Positions 1 to 10,875 are shown, numbered from the stretch's first letter. The stretch: 64,000 nucleotides of DNA from CAZRKC01 sp964600665 (GCA_964600665.1 CAZRKC010000004.1:1-64000); one strand, 5' to 3'. Notes: a model not told the origin generated them from the letters alone. Program-made: numbers and translations.

Positions 1-520
1 CCGTTACCCCAAAGGAGTAGCTTGATGGATTTTGCGAACAATGCTTGACACTAGCATGACTTGTGAATAATGACAAGATGGTGGGTTACGTCGGTGATTC
101 TCAGGAATATTGAGCAAGGTTCTCAGGGGTTCAATCCCTTTGAAAAAGAAAATAATCTGATGCGGTAGAATGCATTCAGATTATAATTACTTGATAAGGA
201 TCAGCAGTTTGAAAGCTTGAACAAATATTGAGTCCGATTTTGGATAGTACATTAAAAACCGGGTCAAAGATGAAAATCTGCAATTCAGAAAACGGGATCG
301 GTTGAGCAATACATCTAAGAAAACATACGATCAAGTTGAAAATTCGATGAAATCATTTGCATTATAAGCTATGCCAATGGATCTGATGGTTATTACGGAT
401 TCGATAATCTATATTGCATGCAAAAGTGGTCCAAGCATCGTTCTTATCGATTTAGAAATGTATGAACTCAATGCTGCTGTGTTGAGTTTTACATGCATAC
501 GACTATTTGATCTTGCACGC
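1..520. other. Gene-free left edge
   Basis: No supportable gene. A ribosome-binding-like AAAGGAG followed by ATG near position 25 leads to a stop after seven codons. The first 15 codons of frame 1 are open and could be the tail of a gene outside the window. The plus-strand ORF that begins near 371 overlaps the real minus-strand peptidase and has no family resemblance. Confidence 0.5.
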
Positions 521-1612
521 TTATTCGACATCCTTGATATTCACGACCGCAGAGAGGAAATCAATGAGAATCATGTAATATTCAGTCAAACTAGAGATAC
601 TCACCCATTCGTTATCACTTGCGATATTACCACCCACCGGACCAAACTCAACGCCAGGACAATTCACATGGACATAGTGTCTTGCATCTGAGGAGCCTTG
701 TGCCCCACGCAGGATAATATCTTTTTTCAAAACTCTTTCACTCGATTGCTTTAAAATCGATACAAATTCCGAGTTTTTGTCCGTATTCAACGCGGGTTCG
801 TTTACAATTATCTCCAAGTTCATCCCTGCTGGTAAGATGGATTTTATTTTCTCAATAATAACATTTGCTTCTTCCGGTATGAAACGGACATCGAGTATGA
901 TTGAACAATTATCAGGTGTTTTATTAAAAGCAGTATTGGTTGTCTCAATAATACTGAGATTGATGGTGCTGACCCATTGTTCTTCATGGGGATTTGGGAA
1001 GGTGTTGCTTAGGATTCTGATGAATTCAGCCATTTTGAGAATGGCATTATCACCTCGCCAAGGATAAGCTCCATGTGCAGATTGCCCAAAAGCAGTTATT
1101 TTGAGCCAAGCCACACCTTTTGCTTTGTAAACGATATCAAAATTTGATGCTTCACCGGACAGAACAAAATCAGCTCTGACCCCTTGATCTATTTGATATT
1201 TTGTTCCGTCAAAACCACCAATTTGTTCATCGGTTACCAATTGAAGGCCCAGTGGATAATCAACTTGGTTAGCCATGTCATTGAAAGCTTGAATCAAACA
1301 TGCGACATTAGACTTCATGTCCATTGATCCTACTCCATAAAGCTGATCCCCGTCAATTTTGGGGTTATACTGTTCGTCTTTACCGGGTATGACATCCAGA
1401 TGGCCATTTAAAATGATTTTAAATTTATCCGGTCTGGTTTTTGTATTGTAGGCCAAGATACTTTTGTAACCATTGCTGACAAACTCGTCGATGGTAAAAT
1501 CTTTAAGCTGTTGTTTTGCAATATCTAAAACATGATCAAATTTGTCAGGATGATTTTCGTCTGATTTTATTTCAATGAATTTCATCGCTAATTCCAGAAT
1601 ATTGTCTTGCAT
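521..1612 (-). CDS. M20 family metallopeptidase (ArgE/DapE type) with altered metal site
   Basis: Cytosolic zinc-type hydrolase of the ArgE/DapE/succinyl-diaminopimelate desuccinylase superfamily; substrate not predictable. The 363-residue length is normal. Visible landmarks are NGHLD (His71, Asp73), SMDMK (Asp98, the bridging ligand), TDEQ (Glu129, catalytic base), GEA (Glu154) and the lid-domain GQSAHGAYP. Two positions differ from the family: the second Glu of the usual DEE is Gln130, and the C-terminal metal-binding His, expected about four residues before NEW, is Ala331. In DapE these two are the private ligands of one of the two metals, so this enzyme may hold a single metal. The start ATG is preceded by AAAGGGGG about 12 bases upstream. 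It stands alone on the minus strand. Family is sure; activity is not. Confidence 0.9.
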   Translation of the reverse strand: MQDNILELAMKFIEIKSDENHPDKFDHVLDIAKQQLKDFTIDEFVSNGYKSILAYNTKTRPDKFKIILNGHLDVIPGKDEQYNPKIDGDQLYGVGSMDMKSNVACLIQAFNDMANQVDYPLGLQLVTDEQIGGFDGTKYQIDQGVRADFVLSGEASNFDIVYKAKGVAWLKITAFGQSAHGAYPWRGDNAILKMAEFIRILSNTFPNPHEEQWVSTINLSIIETTNTAFNKTPDNCSIILDVRFIPEEANVIIEKIKSILPAGMNLEIIVNEPALNTDKNSEFVSILKQSSERVLKKDIILRGAQGSSDARHYVHVNCPGVEFGPVGGNIASDNEWVSISSLTEYYMILIDFLSAVVNIKDVE

Positions 1613-2073
1613 AATTGATGAAAACCCCCTTTAGAAATTCACCGTAATTTAAGGTTCTGTGCTTCTGCAGTGCTAATGAAGATATGAGATAGTTTCTCTT
1701 ACATTTTAGCACTTTATCTACCCCGTTCTCAACTAAATTTACTACAGGGCTAGCCATTTGTTTGAATAGCAGTAAAACCATAATGTCAGATTATAAAACC
1801 ACTTCACTGGCTGAGGCATATGCTAAACTTGGGGTGCTCTGAATATCGTATATACCTCAATATAAAAATTTGTCATATCATAAAAATCAATGATGTTGAA
1901 GTATATTCGGATATGAAATGTCGGGCCATCTATAGCAACGAATTTGGGTTGAATTATTTGTGACGATGAATCTGTATGTAACTCAAGCCATGTAAGCAGA
2001 GTAGGCATTTCCCGTGAGAATGTAGAATGAAACATCTTAATGATTACGCTATGAGAGAGGTGTAATTGGAATC
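1613..2073. other. Intergenic region between divergent genes
   Basis: About 460 bp between the divergent peptidase and lipoprotein genes, presumably holding both promoters. Short minus-strand ORFs here lack ribosome binding sites and family resemblance. No riboswitch motif was recognised. Confidence 0.4.
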
Positions 2074-2481
2074 ATGATTAAGAAAATGCTGGTATTGGTG
2101 ACTGTATTCATGCTCTTATTGTCAGGGTGTTCAGGTAGTAGTGGATATAGTGTAACAAAACCTGTTGGCGAGGTATCCAATCCGGTACAACTTGCGCTAA
2201 GCTATGAAAACTTCAACGGTAAAAAATTTGGGGATTTTTATCCGGTTGCGACAGGAGAGCTGATTGATTTTCATGTTCATGTTGAGACGAGAAGTGGATC
2301 CCTTACCATATATTTGACCCCTGAAGATGATCGAGATAAGATCATCTACATCGCTGAGGATATCCCCTCTTCAGAATTTTCATTTACCATCGACCAACCG
2401 GGAGAATACGTCCTGTACTTAGTCGGGGAAAATCACAAAGGCGGATATAGCATTACAAATACTCGAACCCACAATTCCTAA
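2074..2481 (+). CDS. Small lipoprotein of unknown function
   Basis: Predicted 135-residue secreted lipoprotein. A lysine-containing n-region and a hydrophobic stretch (residues 6-16) end in the lipobox LLSGC, so Cys19 would be lipidated and the protein anchored on the outer face of the membrane. The mature part (about 115 residues) starts with a Ser/Gly-rich linker and looks all-beta, with alternating hydrophobic residues; I do not recognise the family. The start follows GAGAGAGGTG with good spacing. The gene precedes the large beta-helix surface protein on the same strand, with a gap of nearly 300 bp, so co-transcription is uncertain. Confidence 0.85.
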   Translation: MIKKMLVLVTVFMLLLSGCSGSSGYSVTKPVGEVSNPVQLALSYENFNGKKFGDFYPVATGELIDFHVHVETRSGSLTIYLTPEDDRDKIIYIAEDIPSSEFSFTIDQPGEYVLYLVGENHKGGYSITNTRTHNS

Positions 2482-2504
2482 CACGACTTTCAGGTCGAGT
2501 TGAG

Positions 2505-2530
2505 CCGATGATAAAATTCTATCGGTCTTT
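2505..2530 (+). terminator. Weak terminator-like hairpin
   Basis: CCGAT and ATCGG pair around an 11-base loop and are followed by TCTTTTG, shortly after the lipoprotein stop. The stem is short, so this is a weak candidate. Confidence 0.3.
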
Positions 2531-2776
2531 TGCATAAATACCAATAATAACCTCAACGACAAATCTCTTCAGGAATTCTTTTCTCAAAATTTTTCAACGA
2601 CTGCGTGAAAAAGGGTTTGCACAAATCGTGCAGAACTGGAATGTAGGAACGATCTTCTCAGGAAGATTCAGGATGCTGACATCCGATCCAATGATTGTTT
2701 CAAATGCAAAATGTGGCGAAGCACCTGGAGAGCGCCTGACTTGACCATTCCCCATTCGTCGAAAAGGGAGGGGATC

Positions 2777-5700
2777 ATGATGGACAAGTTCCGAAGTAAA
2801 ATAATTGCTGCTCTATTGGTGTTAGTCTTTTTATTTCTGAGTTCACCGGCACCAGAACCATTGGCTGCCGCCACATTGGAATATTGGGTTGACTTGGCAT
2901 ACAACAGTAGCACCCCTGGATGGGGTCTTACTCATTTTTCATCCATCCAAGCTGCTATTGATGTTGCAGATTCCGGGGGTACGATTCATGTAGCATGCGG
3001 TGAGTATATTGAAAATGTGTTGATTGAAAAAAGCATCACCTTATCGGGCGCTGACCCGCAAACTACGATTATCAATGCCAATAGGCTCGATAGTTGTATA
3101 CGCATTTACAATGTTTCTCATGTCCGTGTTGAGGGTTTTACATTGTCCGGGTCCAAGGTGGGTGACAGTGAGTACACATACTATGCAATAAATGCCCAGA
3201 ATGCGACACATGTGACTTTCCAAAACTGCAGGGTCATTGACATTGCTTTCAGTTTGGAAAACTGCAATGAATGGTCTATAGAAGGCAATTACATTGATGC
3301 TCATGCTCCCCTGACATTGGATTTATGTCATTCAATTGTCTTCAATGACAATGATGTTATCGCTCGCCATCCACTCGGTGTTGCTTTGATTCGCTCCCAC
3401 GAAAACACTATTACTAATAACCGCATCACTAGTTGGCCAGAAGGCCCTGCCTGAACGGCGATTCGTATGGGCCAGTCTTGGTCCAATTTGATCGCCAACA
3501 ACGAAATCACCAACTTCGGCTCTCCGATTCTACTTTCATCAGCCCACTACAATGTGATTCGCAATAATGGCATTTCGGGTTCTGCAACTCCCAGTCTATC
3601 GGCAGGCATCAATGTATTCCGCTCGAATTTCAATCAGATTATTAACAATCAAATTTCAGATCATGAGCAATGGGGGATTCGCCTTACGGGTGCTTCGTCA
3701 TCTAACAATATCCAAGCGAATACTATCGAAAATTGCAGGAATACCGGCATTGGCATTTATTACGACTCTGACTTTAACCAGATTATCAATAACCTGATTG
3801 CAGATAATAGTATAGGTTTGCTCATCGATAGTTCTTCTACCAATGTGCTTCGAGACAATTGGTTCAATAGCAATGATACCGATAGTTTTGATAATGGGAA
3901 TAATACATGGCAAAATAATTTCTGGTCCCAGCATTTGTCTGGACTGCCCTTTCTAGTTCCCAACAATGCCCAAGATCTTGCTCCTAGGACCAGCCCACCA
4001 GTTATCAGCCCAATCGATGTCTTGCCATCGGGCACTCTGCCACCACCACCCTCGACAGACCGCCTCACCATAAATACGAATACAGTCTGGGATACCAATG
4101 CGAATATTCACTTTCAGCAGTTAACTGTTTGCAATGGCGCCACTCTGACACTACGCAATGCATCCTTCAATGTGGACAGCTACATAACAGTCGAAGATCA
4201 CGCATCTCTGATTATTGAAAACGCACAGCTAATTTTCCCACCTGAAACCAACGCTGAATTTATGAACATTGAAGACACAGGCCATCTGGTCATTCGCAAC
4301 AGTTCTTTGTCCGGTTTTGGTCAGGTAATCAACGCCTACCCAGGATCGACTCTGTTGGTAGAGAATAGCGAGTTTTACTGGTTGGGTGGCTGGATGCGCG
4401 CCCTGATGGTTTGGACGGACAATGCTGTAATACACAATAATTTGTTCCACGGCGGCTACAGCGCGGTCCTTATCGCTGCAGATGGAGTTCAATTTACGCA
4501 AAACCGTATTGAAGAATATGTCTACGGACTGGATATCATGCCCGGGGATGGAGACCCCCTCGGGCAGATAGTCGAGGATAATACATTCTTCAATATCATA
4601 AACTCAGGGTTGACCGGACTTGGTAACCGTGACTGGCAAATTCACGATAATGTTTTTCAAAATATCTGGGGAAAAGCGATCGACCTAAACTATTTCTCTC
4701 AAGTAGGTTTTGCTGAGGATAATCAGATATGGGGGAATCACTTCATAAAGGTGGGAGATTTATTAGACGAAGTGCAAACCAATGTATGGTTTGATGAAAG
4801 TGAGCAGGCTGGAAACTTTTACAGCAATTATGGCACCAGATATCCCCTGGCTGAAGAGAATCCACTTCTTCCTGGAATCTGGGATACACCTTATATCATC
4901 AGAAACGCGGCTGGTACTGCTACGACAACAGATATTTACCCTAGAATGATTTCTGAAGTGCTTTACTTCGATCGGGTTGAAGCAATGGACATCGATCGTA
5001 TCGATTTGGTTTTCAGTCGCTCCATATCAGCAACTGATATCGTGGAAGACAATCTGCGCAATCACATTTTTTTTGCATCGAATGGTTATTCCTTCGCAAA
5101 ACTAACGACTGCTGATACCCTCATAATAGATGATCAACGTCTAATCATTCACTTCGCTATCCCAATTGCCGGGAATGCCAACCGCATTAAAATTGATGGT
5201 GGATTTATTACGGATGGTCAACAAATACTCTCGAAACAGATTAAAACTGGTGAGTTCAGTGCCAAGAAAACTGTACGGGTTTATGGTGCCAATCGTTACC
5301 TGACGGCTGTCGAAATCAGTAAGAAAGGATGGCCATATGGTGCTCAAACTGTTGTATTGGCGCGTAGCGATGAGTATGCCGATGCCTTGGCGGGTGTCCC
5401 GCTAGCTTATATGCTGGATGCACCGATTCTGCTTAGCGCAACCCAACAGATCGGTACAGTAACCTTGGACGAAATCCAACGTCTGGGCGCTGAAAAGGTA
5501 GTTATTTTGGGCGGTAATGCGGCGATTTCTTCTACAGTTGAATCCGGTCTGGTTAATCTTGGTCTGTTGGTGGAGCGGATAGCTGGGACTAATCGTTACA
5601 ATACAGCCGCTCTCATCGCAGAGAAGATGGCAAACATCGGCAGTATTGCAAACTCAGCAGTGATTGCTGTCGGCACTAATTTCCCCGATGCTTTGGCTGC

Positions 5701-6172
5701 TGCTGCTTATGCCGCGCAAAATCGACAACCAATTTTGCTGGTAACAGAAAATGCTTTGCCCGCAACCACCAGTACAGCCATAACGAACCTGCAGCTTGAT
5801 CACCTGATTATTGCTGGCGGTACAAGTGTTATTAGTGGATCAGTTGCAGATGCTCTGGCATTGCAGGCTTCTGTTGAGCGAATTGCGGGTAGTAATCGTT
5901 ACAGCACAGCAGTTGCTTTAGCGGATTATTATTCACTAACTCAACCCTTTTACTTTATTGCAACGGGAACGAATTTTCCGGATGCCATCACGGGGGCAGT
6001 TTTGGCAGCGAAACTCGGGACGGGAGTTCTGTTGGTTTACGGTCCTGGCGCTACACCTAACCTGGTCGTTCAAGACTATGTAGAAGACGAAAATGTTCAA
6101 GCGATTGGTCTGTTCGGCGGTTCTTCAGTCATCAGTGATGGAATCATGATTTGGTTTCAGAATAACTTATAG
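2777..6172 (+). pseudogene. Beta-helix surface protein with CWB2 repeats, interrupted by an in-frame TGA
   Basis: One continuous reading frame of 1131 positions with a single internal stop, TGA at 3452-3454 (codon 226). Start: ATGATG after GGGAGGGG, followed by a signal peptide (MDKFRSK, hydrophobic core, cleavage near PLAAA). Residues about 40-430 and 450-600 show the N-x-I/F ladder of right-handed parallel beta-helix proteins (repeated N-T-I, N-Q-I-I-N-N turns, NosD/pectate-lyase-like). The C-terminal 300 residues are three cell wall binding repeat 2 domains that attach proteins to the wall polymer. The sequence around the stop reads PEGPA-stop-TAIRMGQ; a TGG tryptophan would fit, so one G-to-A change explains it. 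Both halves are otherwise undamaged, which argues for a recent nonsense mutation, a sequencing error or readthrough. Substrate, if any, is unknown. Confidence 0.85.
5268..6169 (+). repeat. Three cell wall binding type 2 (CWB2, PF04122) repeats
   Basis: Three domains of about 95-100 residues in tandem at the C-terminus of the beta-helix protein. Each begins with a G-x-N/S-R-Y-x-T-A motif (YGANRYLTA, AGTNRYNTA, AGSNRYSTA), continues with a T-N-F-P-D-A-like motif (DEYADAL in the first) and ends in a glycine-pair motif (LGGNAAIS, AGGTSVIS, FGGSSVIS). This trio is the known Clostridial arrangement for non-covalent attachment to the cell wall. Confidence 0.93.
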
Positions 6173-6212
6173 GGTTTTATTATGAATTAATTATAAAATG
6201 AAGTTTTGTTAG

Positions 6213-6243
6213 GGCAGCTGACTTATTTTGTCAGTTGCCTTTC
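6213..6243 (+). terminator. Rho-independent terminator after surface protein
   Basis: A 10-bp stem GGCAGCTGAC / GTCAGTTGCC (one G-T wobble) with a 7-base loop, followed by a short T run, 41 bp after the stop codon. Confidence 0.8.
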
Positions 6244-6248
6244 CTAGG

Positions 6249-6943
6249 ATCACGAATGGTGAAATCCAACCTGCATTGTCAGATAATTGCCGCAAAATAG
6301 AGGTAAAAATAAAGAAAAGTGAAATATTTAATGACAACGATTTCGTGATTCATAGGATTACCACTCTTTAGAATTTTGACAAGAAAGTTTTGACCTGCTC
6401 ACAGAAAATTAATCTATTATAAAATGTTGATTATAATTTGAAGGTTGAACTATGGAGTGGAACAAAATATTCGAATAGCAAAATTTCTAACCAGCTTCAA
6501 GGGCATGGGGATTATTAAATAACTATTTGCTTTGATTTTAGATTGCTGATTTAATATCGAAGCGGAATTTAATGTGATTCCCTGATTCAAAACAAATATG
6601 GAACGTTTTGGAGACCATTGCAAGAAGTATCACCCTAGACGTAAGCATCATATCGAAGACCGAACGGATTGGATGAAAGTCTGAAACTTACCATGTTGCT
6701 GCACACAAAATAGACCTGATATTGTTGATACTGGGAGTTGTGGCTAATCGAGAATTAAATAGTGGTCGTCATATCGCCACAAAATCTCCGGAACTTCTGA
6801 CGACCCTTACCGAAGCGACCGATGAATGAGAGAAGCTACAAGAGGTCATCACATTTTCTCATCTTTTGCACGAGAATCCGCTCATTTTCTGGGGATATGG
6901 TGTTTTGTGATAAAAACATTGTAACAGAAAGGGTTGTGAGTCT
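6249..6943. other. Gene-free region upstream of the cyclic di-GMP/corrinoid operon
   Basis: Roughly 700 bp with stops in all frames and no ribosome binding site leading into an ORF. A-T rich tracts (for example TATTATAAAATG near 6415-6425) could carry promoters, but I cannot place one with confidence. No cobalamin or cyclic di-GMP riboswitch motif was recognised. Confidence 0.4.
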
Positions 6944-6978
6944 CGGTTTTTATTTAATTTATCAAACCGTAAAAACCG
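6944..6978 (+). promoter_or_regulatory. Inverted repeat just upstream of the PocR-HD-GYP ribosome binding site
   Basis: CGGTTTTTA (6944-6952) and TAAAAACCG (6970-6978) form a perfect 9-bp dyad ending one base before the AAGGAGG of the operon's first gene. It could be an RNA hairpin in the leader that affects ribosome access, or an operator. Function is inferred only from position. Confidence 0.4.
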
Positions 6979-6994
6979 TGAAGGAGGTTAACAG

Positions 6995-9900
6995 ATGAGA
7001 TCAGAAATTTTAGATTACTTTGATTCTGAGAAAACAAATACTTTGCTTGAGGGTTTCTATCAATCAACAGGTTTTGTCACTGCAATTTTAGATCTTGATG
7101 GAAATATCTTGTTTCGATCGGGATGGAGACAAATTTGCACTGATTTTCATCGAGTTAATCCCGAAACTTCCATGAACTGCACTATCAGCGATACCGAATT
7201 AGCTAACCAAACGAGTGAGAATAAACAATTTAATTTCTATCGGTGTCTTAATGGGTTAATTGATGTACAGATGCCGATAATAATAAGTGGTGAGCATATT
7301 GCTAACCTGTATTCAGGTCAATTCTTCTTTGAAAATCCTGATCTACCCTTTTTCAAAAGGCAAGCCAAAGTTTATGGGTTTGATGAAAATTCCTATCTTG
7401 AAGCTCTCGGGAAAGTTCCGGTGGTTTCAAAAGAAAAAGCTGAAGTTGCGATGAAATTCCTATTAGATATAATCCAGATGATTATTCAGGTGACTGATGA
7501 GAAATTTGAACAGCTTGAACTAAATGAAGTTATCAGGAAAAACGAGATAATCCTTTTGGAGAATCAGGTTCAGCTCAAGCAGCATATTGACAATTTACTG
7601 GAATCCCAACGAATTGCCCATGTAGGGACATGGAGATTGGATTTGGCGACTAATCAAGTTGTATGGTCTGAAGAGCTATATAGAATGTATGGATTTGATC
7701 CCACCATTCCACCTCCACCTTACACTGAGCATATGAAGCTATTCTCACCGGAAAGTTGGGAAGTATTATCGAAAGCGCTTGACCGCACGAGCAGATTGGG
7801 GATTCCTTATGAGCTCGAACTAAAAACCGTAACTAAAGATGGATCCAGCGGGTGGATGTGGGTACGGGGTGAGGCAATTGAAGATGCGGCAGGCAATATT
7901 GTTTCTCTCCGAGGAGCAGCTCAGGACATTACAGAACGTAAAAAGATTGAGCATGAAATCAAGCAGAACGAGGAGAGATTTCAACTTCTCTTCAACAATG
8001 CCCCCCTAGGGTATCAGTCGCTAGATTTTGATGGCTGTTTTATTGAAGTTAATCAGAAATGGCTTGATACATTAGGCTATAGCAAAGAGGAAGTAATCGG
8101 TAAATGGTTCGGTGATTTCCTTTGTCCTGAATACGTTGACGGGTTTCGCCAACGCTTTCCCATATTTAAAGAACAAGGATACATCTATAGTGAGTTTGAG
8201 ATGTTGCGAAAAGATGGTCAGCGGGTGTTTATCTCATTCGATGGGAAGGTTGGTTATAGTGCGGACAACGAATTTAAGCAGACTCACTGTATCCTGCAGG
8301 ACATCACCAATCAGCGAAAGGCTGAGAAAGCATTAAAAGAAAGTGAAGAGCGCTATCGTTATTTATTTGAATACTCCGGCATTGGAATTGGATATTATTC
8401 AAAAGATGGGATTGTCCTATCATATAATCAAAAGGCCCTTGAAAATCTTGGCGGAAGTGCCGAAGACTATATTGGTAAATCAGTGACAGAACTTTTCCCG
8501 GAAGAAATGGGAGCGATGCTTTCAGCGCGTTTTGAAAAAACCGTATTAGATGATCAACCCCAGAAATTTGAAGATTTTGTTGTGTTAAATACGGGGCCAA
8601 AATGGTTTTCCAGCATTCTTACAAGTGTTAAAAATCTGCAAGGGGAGGTTATTGGTATCCAGGTCGCTGCATTGGATATTACCGACCGCAAGCTCGCAGA
8701 AGAAGCTTTATTGGAATCCGAAACGATTTTATTGGCAGCACTTGACAGCAGTCAAGCCGGAATCGCGATCGCAGATGCTCCGGATGGAAAGCTGCGATAT
8801 GTCAACAATGCTGGCCTAAGGATTTCAGATAAATCTGAGGAGGAGCTTTTCAAAGACATCAATATTAACACCTATACCACTGTATGGAAAATGTTTCATA
8901 CTGATGGTACGCCATTAGACGAAGATGAATTTCCATTGTCGAGAGCGATTCTTTACGGTGAAACGTGTAATGGAGAATTCATAATCAGGAGAGATAATTC
9001 TGAAGACCGGTACATACTTGCAAATGCTGTGCCGATAAAAGATTCTCATAATAATATCAAAGCCGGCATTGTTGTTTTCCTTGATTTAACTGAGAAAAGA
9101 TTAGCAGAGGAGGATATTAGAAAGCAGAACGATCTCTTCGCTTCATTACTTAAACTTCTTCCGGTTGGTGTATTCATGGTCGATGCCGCAGACGGGAAAC
9201 CATTGGTCATAAATGAAATGGGGAAAACCCTATTGGGTAGCGGTGTAATTCCTGAAGCGAACGAGCATAATCTTTCCGAAGTTTATGGTGCGTATAAAGG
9301 AGATACTCAAGAGCATTATCCCACCGCCGAGATGCCTATCACATTGGGAATGAAAGGCGTTAGTGCTCACATAGACGACATGGTTGTTGAACACCCGGAT
9401 GGAACAAGAATACTATTAGAAGTATTTGGCACTCCAGTTCAAGACAAGCAGGGTAAACCGTGGGCAAGCCTTGTTACTTTCATGGATATAACCGAACGCA
9501 AGAAATCTGAAGTTGCTCTACAAGAAAGCGAGGAAAAATTTCGTAGTATCTATGAAATCGGATTTGATTCTCTATTCCTTGTCGACCCGGGAACAGGGGC
9601 GATTCTCGAAGCTAATAATGCAGCCTGTCTTATTTATGGGTATTCACATGATGAGCTTCTGAGATTAAAAAACACTGATTTGTCGGCGGAGGCGGAACAA
9701 ACATTAATAGCGACGCATTTGTTGAAAGAAGGATATCATGAAATTCCGCTTCGGTATCACAAAAAGAAGGATGGCACTGTGTTCCCTGTAGAGATCCGGG
9801 CGAGTGTCTTTGACATGAAAAACCGAAAAGTTCATTTAATTCAAACACATGACATCACAGAGCAACGAAAGGCCCAATGGGCAATCAGATTGGAAACTGA

Positions 9901-10861
9901 GCGGTATAATGCTCTCATTGAAAGTACAGATGATTGGATCTGGGTGGTAGATTCGGAAAATTTTGAGTTGGTGCTATTCAACGCAGCTTTTGCGAATTAT
10001 TTAAAGAAACACCGGAATACCACATTGAAGCCTGGAATGACACATGATGAGGTGGTAGACTCTAGCCGGAGAGATTTGTGGAAGGGGTATTATAAGAAAG
10101 CAATCAGCGAAGGCAGGTTTTCAATTGACCATACGTCAATTTTTGGCGATAAGCAATTTATCGTATCATTTTCACCGCTAGTTATTGACGGGAAAACAGT
10201 TGGTGTTTCCGTATTTGCCAAAGACATTACCAATGAATCCCGTTATAAAGCAGAATTGGAAATGAGTAATCAAACCCTGTCTAGAAGATTCAAGCAAACA
10301 ATCGATGTCATATCCAGGATTGGTGAATTGAGGGATGCTTATACCGCTGGACATCAAAAAAGAGTAATGGCTCTGGCATGTGCCATTGCAAAGGAAATGG
10401 GATTAGTTGATGAAGTCATAAACAACATTGCGGATGGTGCATTGATTCACGACATTGGGAAGATCTACATCGCTTCAGATATCCTAAACAAGCCTGGTAG
10501 AATAACTAATCTTGAATACCAAATTCTTCAAACCCATGTAGATCAGAGTTATGATATTGTGAAAGAAATTGACTTCCCAATTTCGGTTATCGAGATGATT
10601 CATCAGCATCATGAACGGTTGGATGGTTCTGGTTATCCGAACAAGCTTGTTGGAGATCAAATAATCATAGAAGCAAGAATACTGGCAGTAGCTGATGTTG
10701 TTGAAGCGATGACTTCTCATCGTCCATATAGGGCGGCGTTAGGTATCGATGTTGCGCTTGAAGAAATATTGGCATTTCGAGGAGAAAAGTTCGATGGTGA
10801 AGTGGTGGATGCTTGCATCCGGTTATTTGGAGAAAAAAGATTCGTGTTTCCAGGTTCATGA
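6995..10861 (+). CDS. PocR - seven PAS - HD-GYP cyclic di-GMP phosphodiesterase
   Basis: Large cytosolic sensor-effector of 1288 residues with no membrane segment. Residues 8-170 are a PocR ligand-sensing domain (cysteines in RQICTDFHR, NCTISD, YRCLNGLID). Seven PAS domains follow, starting near residues 206, 325, 450, 574, 709, 843 and 966, most ending in the PAC signature D-I-T-x-R. Residues 1099-1288 are an HD-GYP domain with HDIGK (His1152) and HHERLDGSGYP (His1205), 53 residues apart as usual, so hydrolysis of cyclic di-GMP is expected. The start is set by AAGGAGG seven bases upstream. The corrinoid protein gene begins 14 bases after its stop, which makes it first gene of a four-gene operon. 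PocR domains are known to bind small hydrocarbon derivatives such as 1,2-propanediol; the actual ligand here is unknown. Confidence 0.93.
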   Translation: MRSEILDYFDSEKTNTLLEGFYQSTGFVTAILDLDGNILFRSGWRQICTDFHRVNPETSMNCTISDTELANQTSENKQFNFYRCLNGLIDVQMPIIISGEHIANLYSGQFFFENPDLPFFKRQAKVYGFDENSYLEALGKVPVVSKEKAEVAMKFLLDIIQMIIQVTDEKFEQLELNEVIRKNEIILLENQVQLKQHIDNLLESQRIAHVGTWRLDLATNQVVWSEELYRMYGFDPTIPPPPYTEHMKLFSPESWEVLSKALDRTSRLGIPYELELKTVTKDGSSGWMWVRGEAIEDAAGNIVSLRGAAQDITERKKIEHEIKQNEERFQLLFNNAPLGYQSLDFDGCFIEVNQKWLDTLGYSKEEVIGKWFGDFLCPEYVDGFRQRFPIFKEQGYIYSEFEMLRKDGQRVFISFDGKVGYSADNEFKQTHCILQDITNQRKAEKALKESEERYRYLFEYSGIGIGYYSKDGIVLSYNQKALENLGGSAEDYIGKSVTELFPEEMGAMLSARFEKTVLDDQPQKFEDFVVLNTGPKWFSSILTSVKNLQGEVIGIQVAALDITDRKLAEEALLESETILLAALDSSQAGIAIADAPDGKLRYVNNAGLRISDKSEEELFKDININTYTTVWKMFHTDGTPLDEDEFPLSRAILYGETCNGEFIIRRDNSEDRYILANAVPIKDSHNNIKAGIVVFLDLTEKRLAEEDIRKQNDLFASLLKLLPVGVFMVDAADGKPLVINEMGKTLLGSGVIPEANEHNLSEVYGAYKGDTQEHYPTAEMPITLGMKGVSAHIDDMVVEHPDGTRILLEVFGTPVQDKQGKPWASLVTFMDITERKKSEVALQESEEKFRSIYEIGFDSLFLVDPGTGAILEANNAACLIYGYSHDELLRLKNTDLSAEAEQTLIATHLLKEGYHEIPLRYHKKKDGTVFPVEIRASVFDMKNRKVHLIQTHDITEQRKAQWAIRLETERYNALIESTDDWIWVVDSENFELVLFNAAFANYLKKHRNTTLKPGMTHDEVVDSSRRDLWKGYYKKAISEGRFSIDHTSIFGDKQFIVSFSPLVIDGKTVGVSVFAKDITNESRYKAELEMSNQTLSRRFKQTIDVISRIGELRDAYTAGHQKRVMALACAIAKEMGLVDEVINNIADGALIHDIGKIYIASDILNKPGRITNLEYQILQTHVDQSYDIVKEIDFPISVIEMIHQHHERLDGSGYPNKLVGDQIIIEARILAVADVVEAMTSHRPYRAALGIDVALEEILAFRGEKFDGEVVDACIRLFGEKRFVFPGS

Positions 10862-10875
10862 ATGGGGGTTGAATA

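Noticed and set aside
371..691. 106-codon plus-strand ORF
   Set aside because: Overlaps the 3' end of the real M20 gene on the opposite strand, no ribosome binding site and no family resemblance.
3452..3454. TGA as selenocysteine codon
   Set aside because: The protein is a beta-helix surface protein, not a selenoenzyme, and no SECIS-like hairpin was evident; a TGG to TGA change is simpler.
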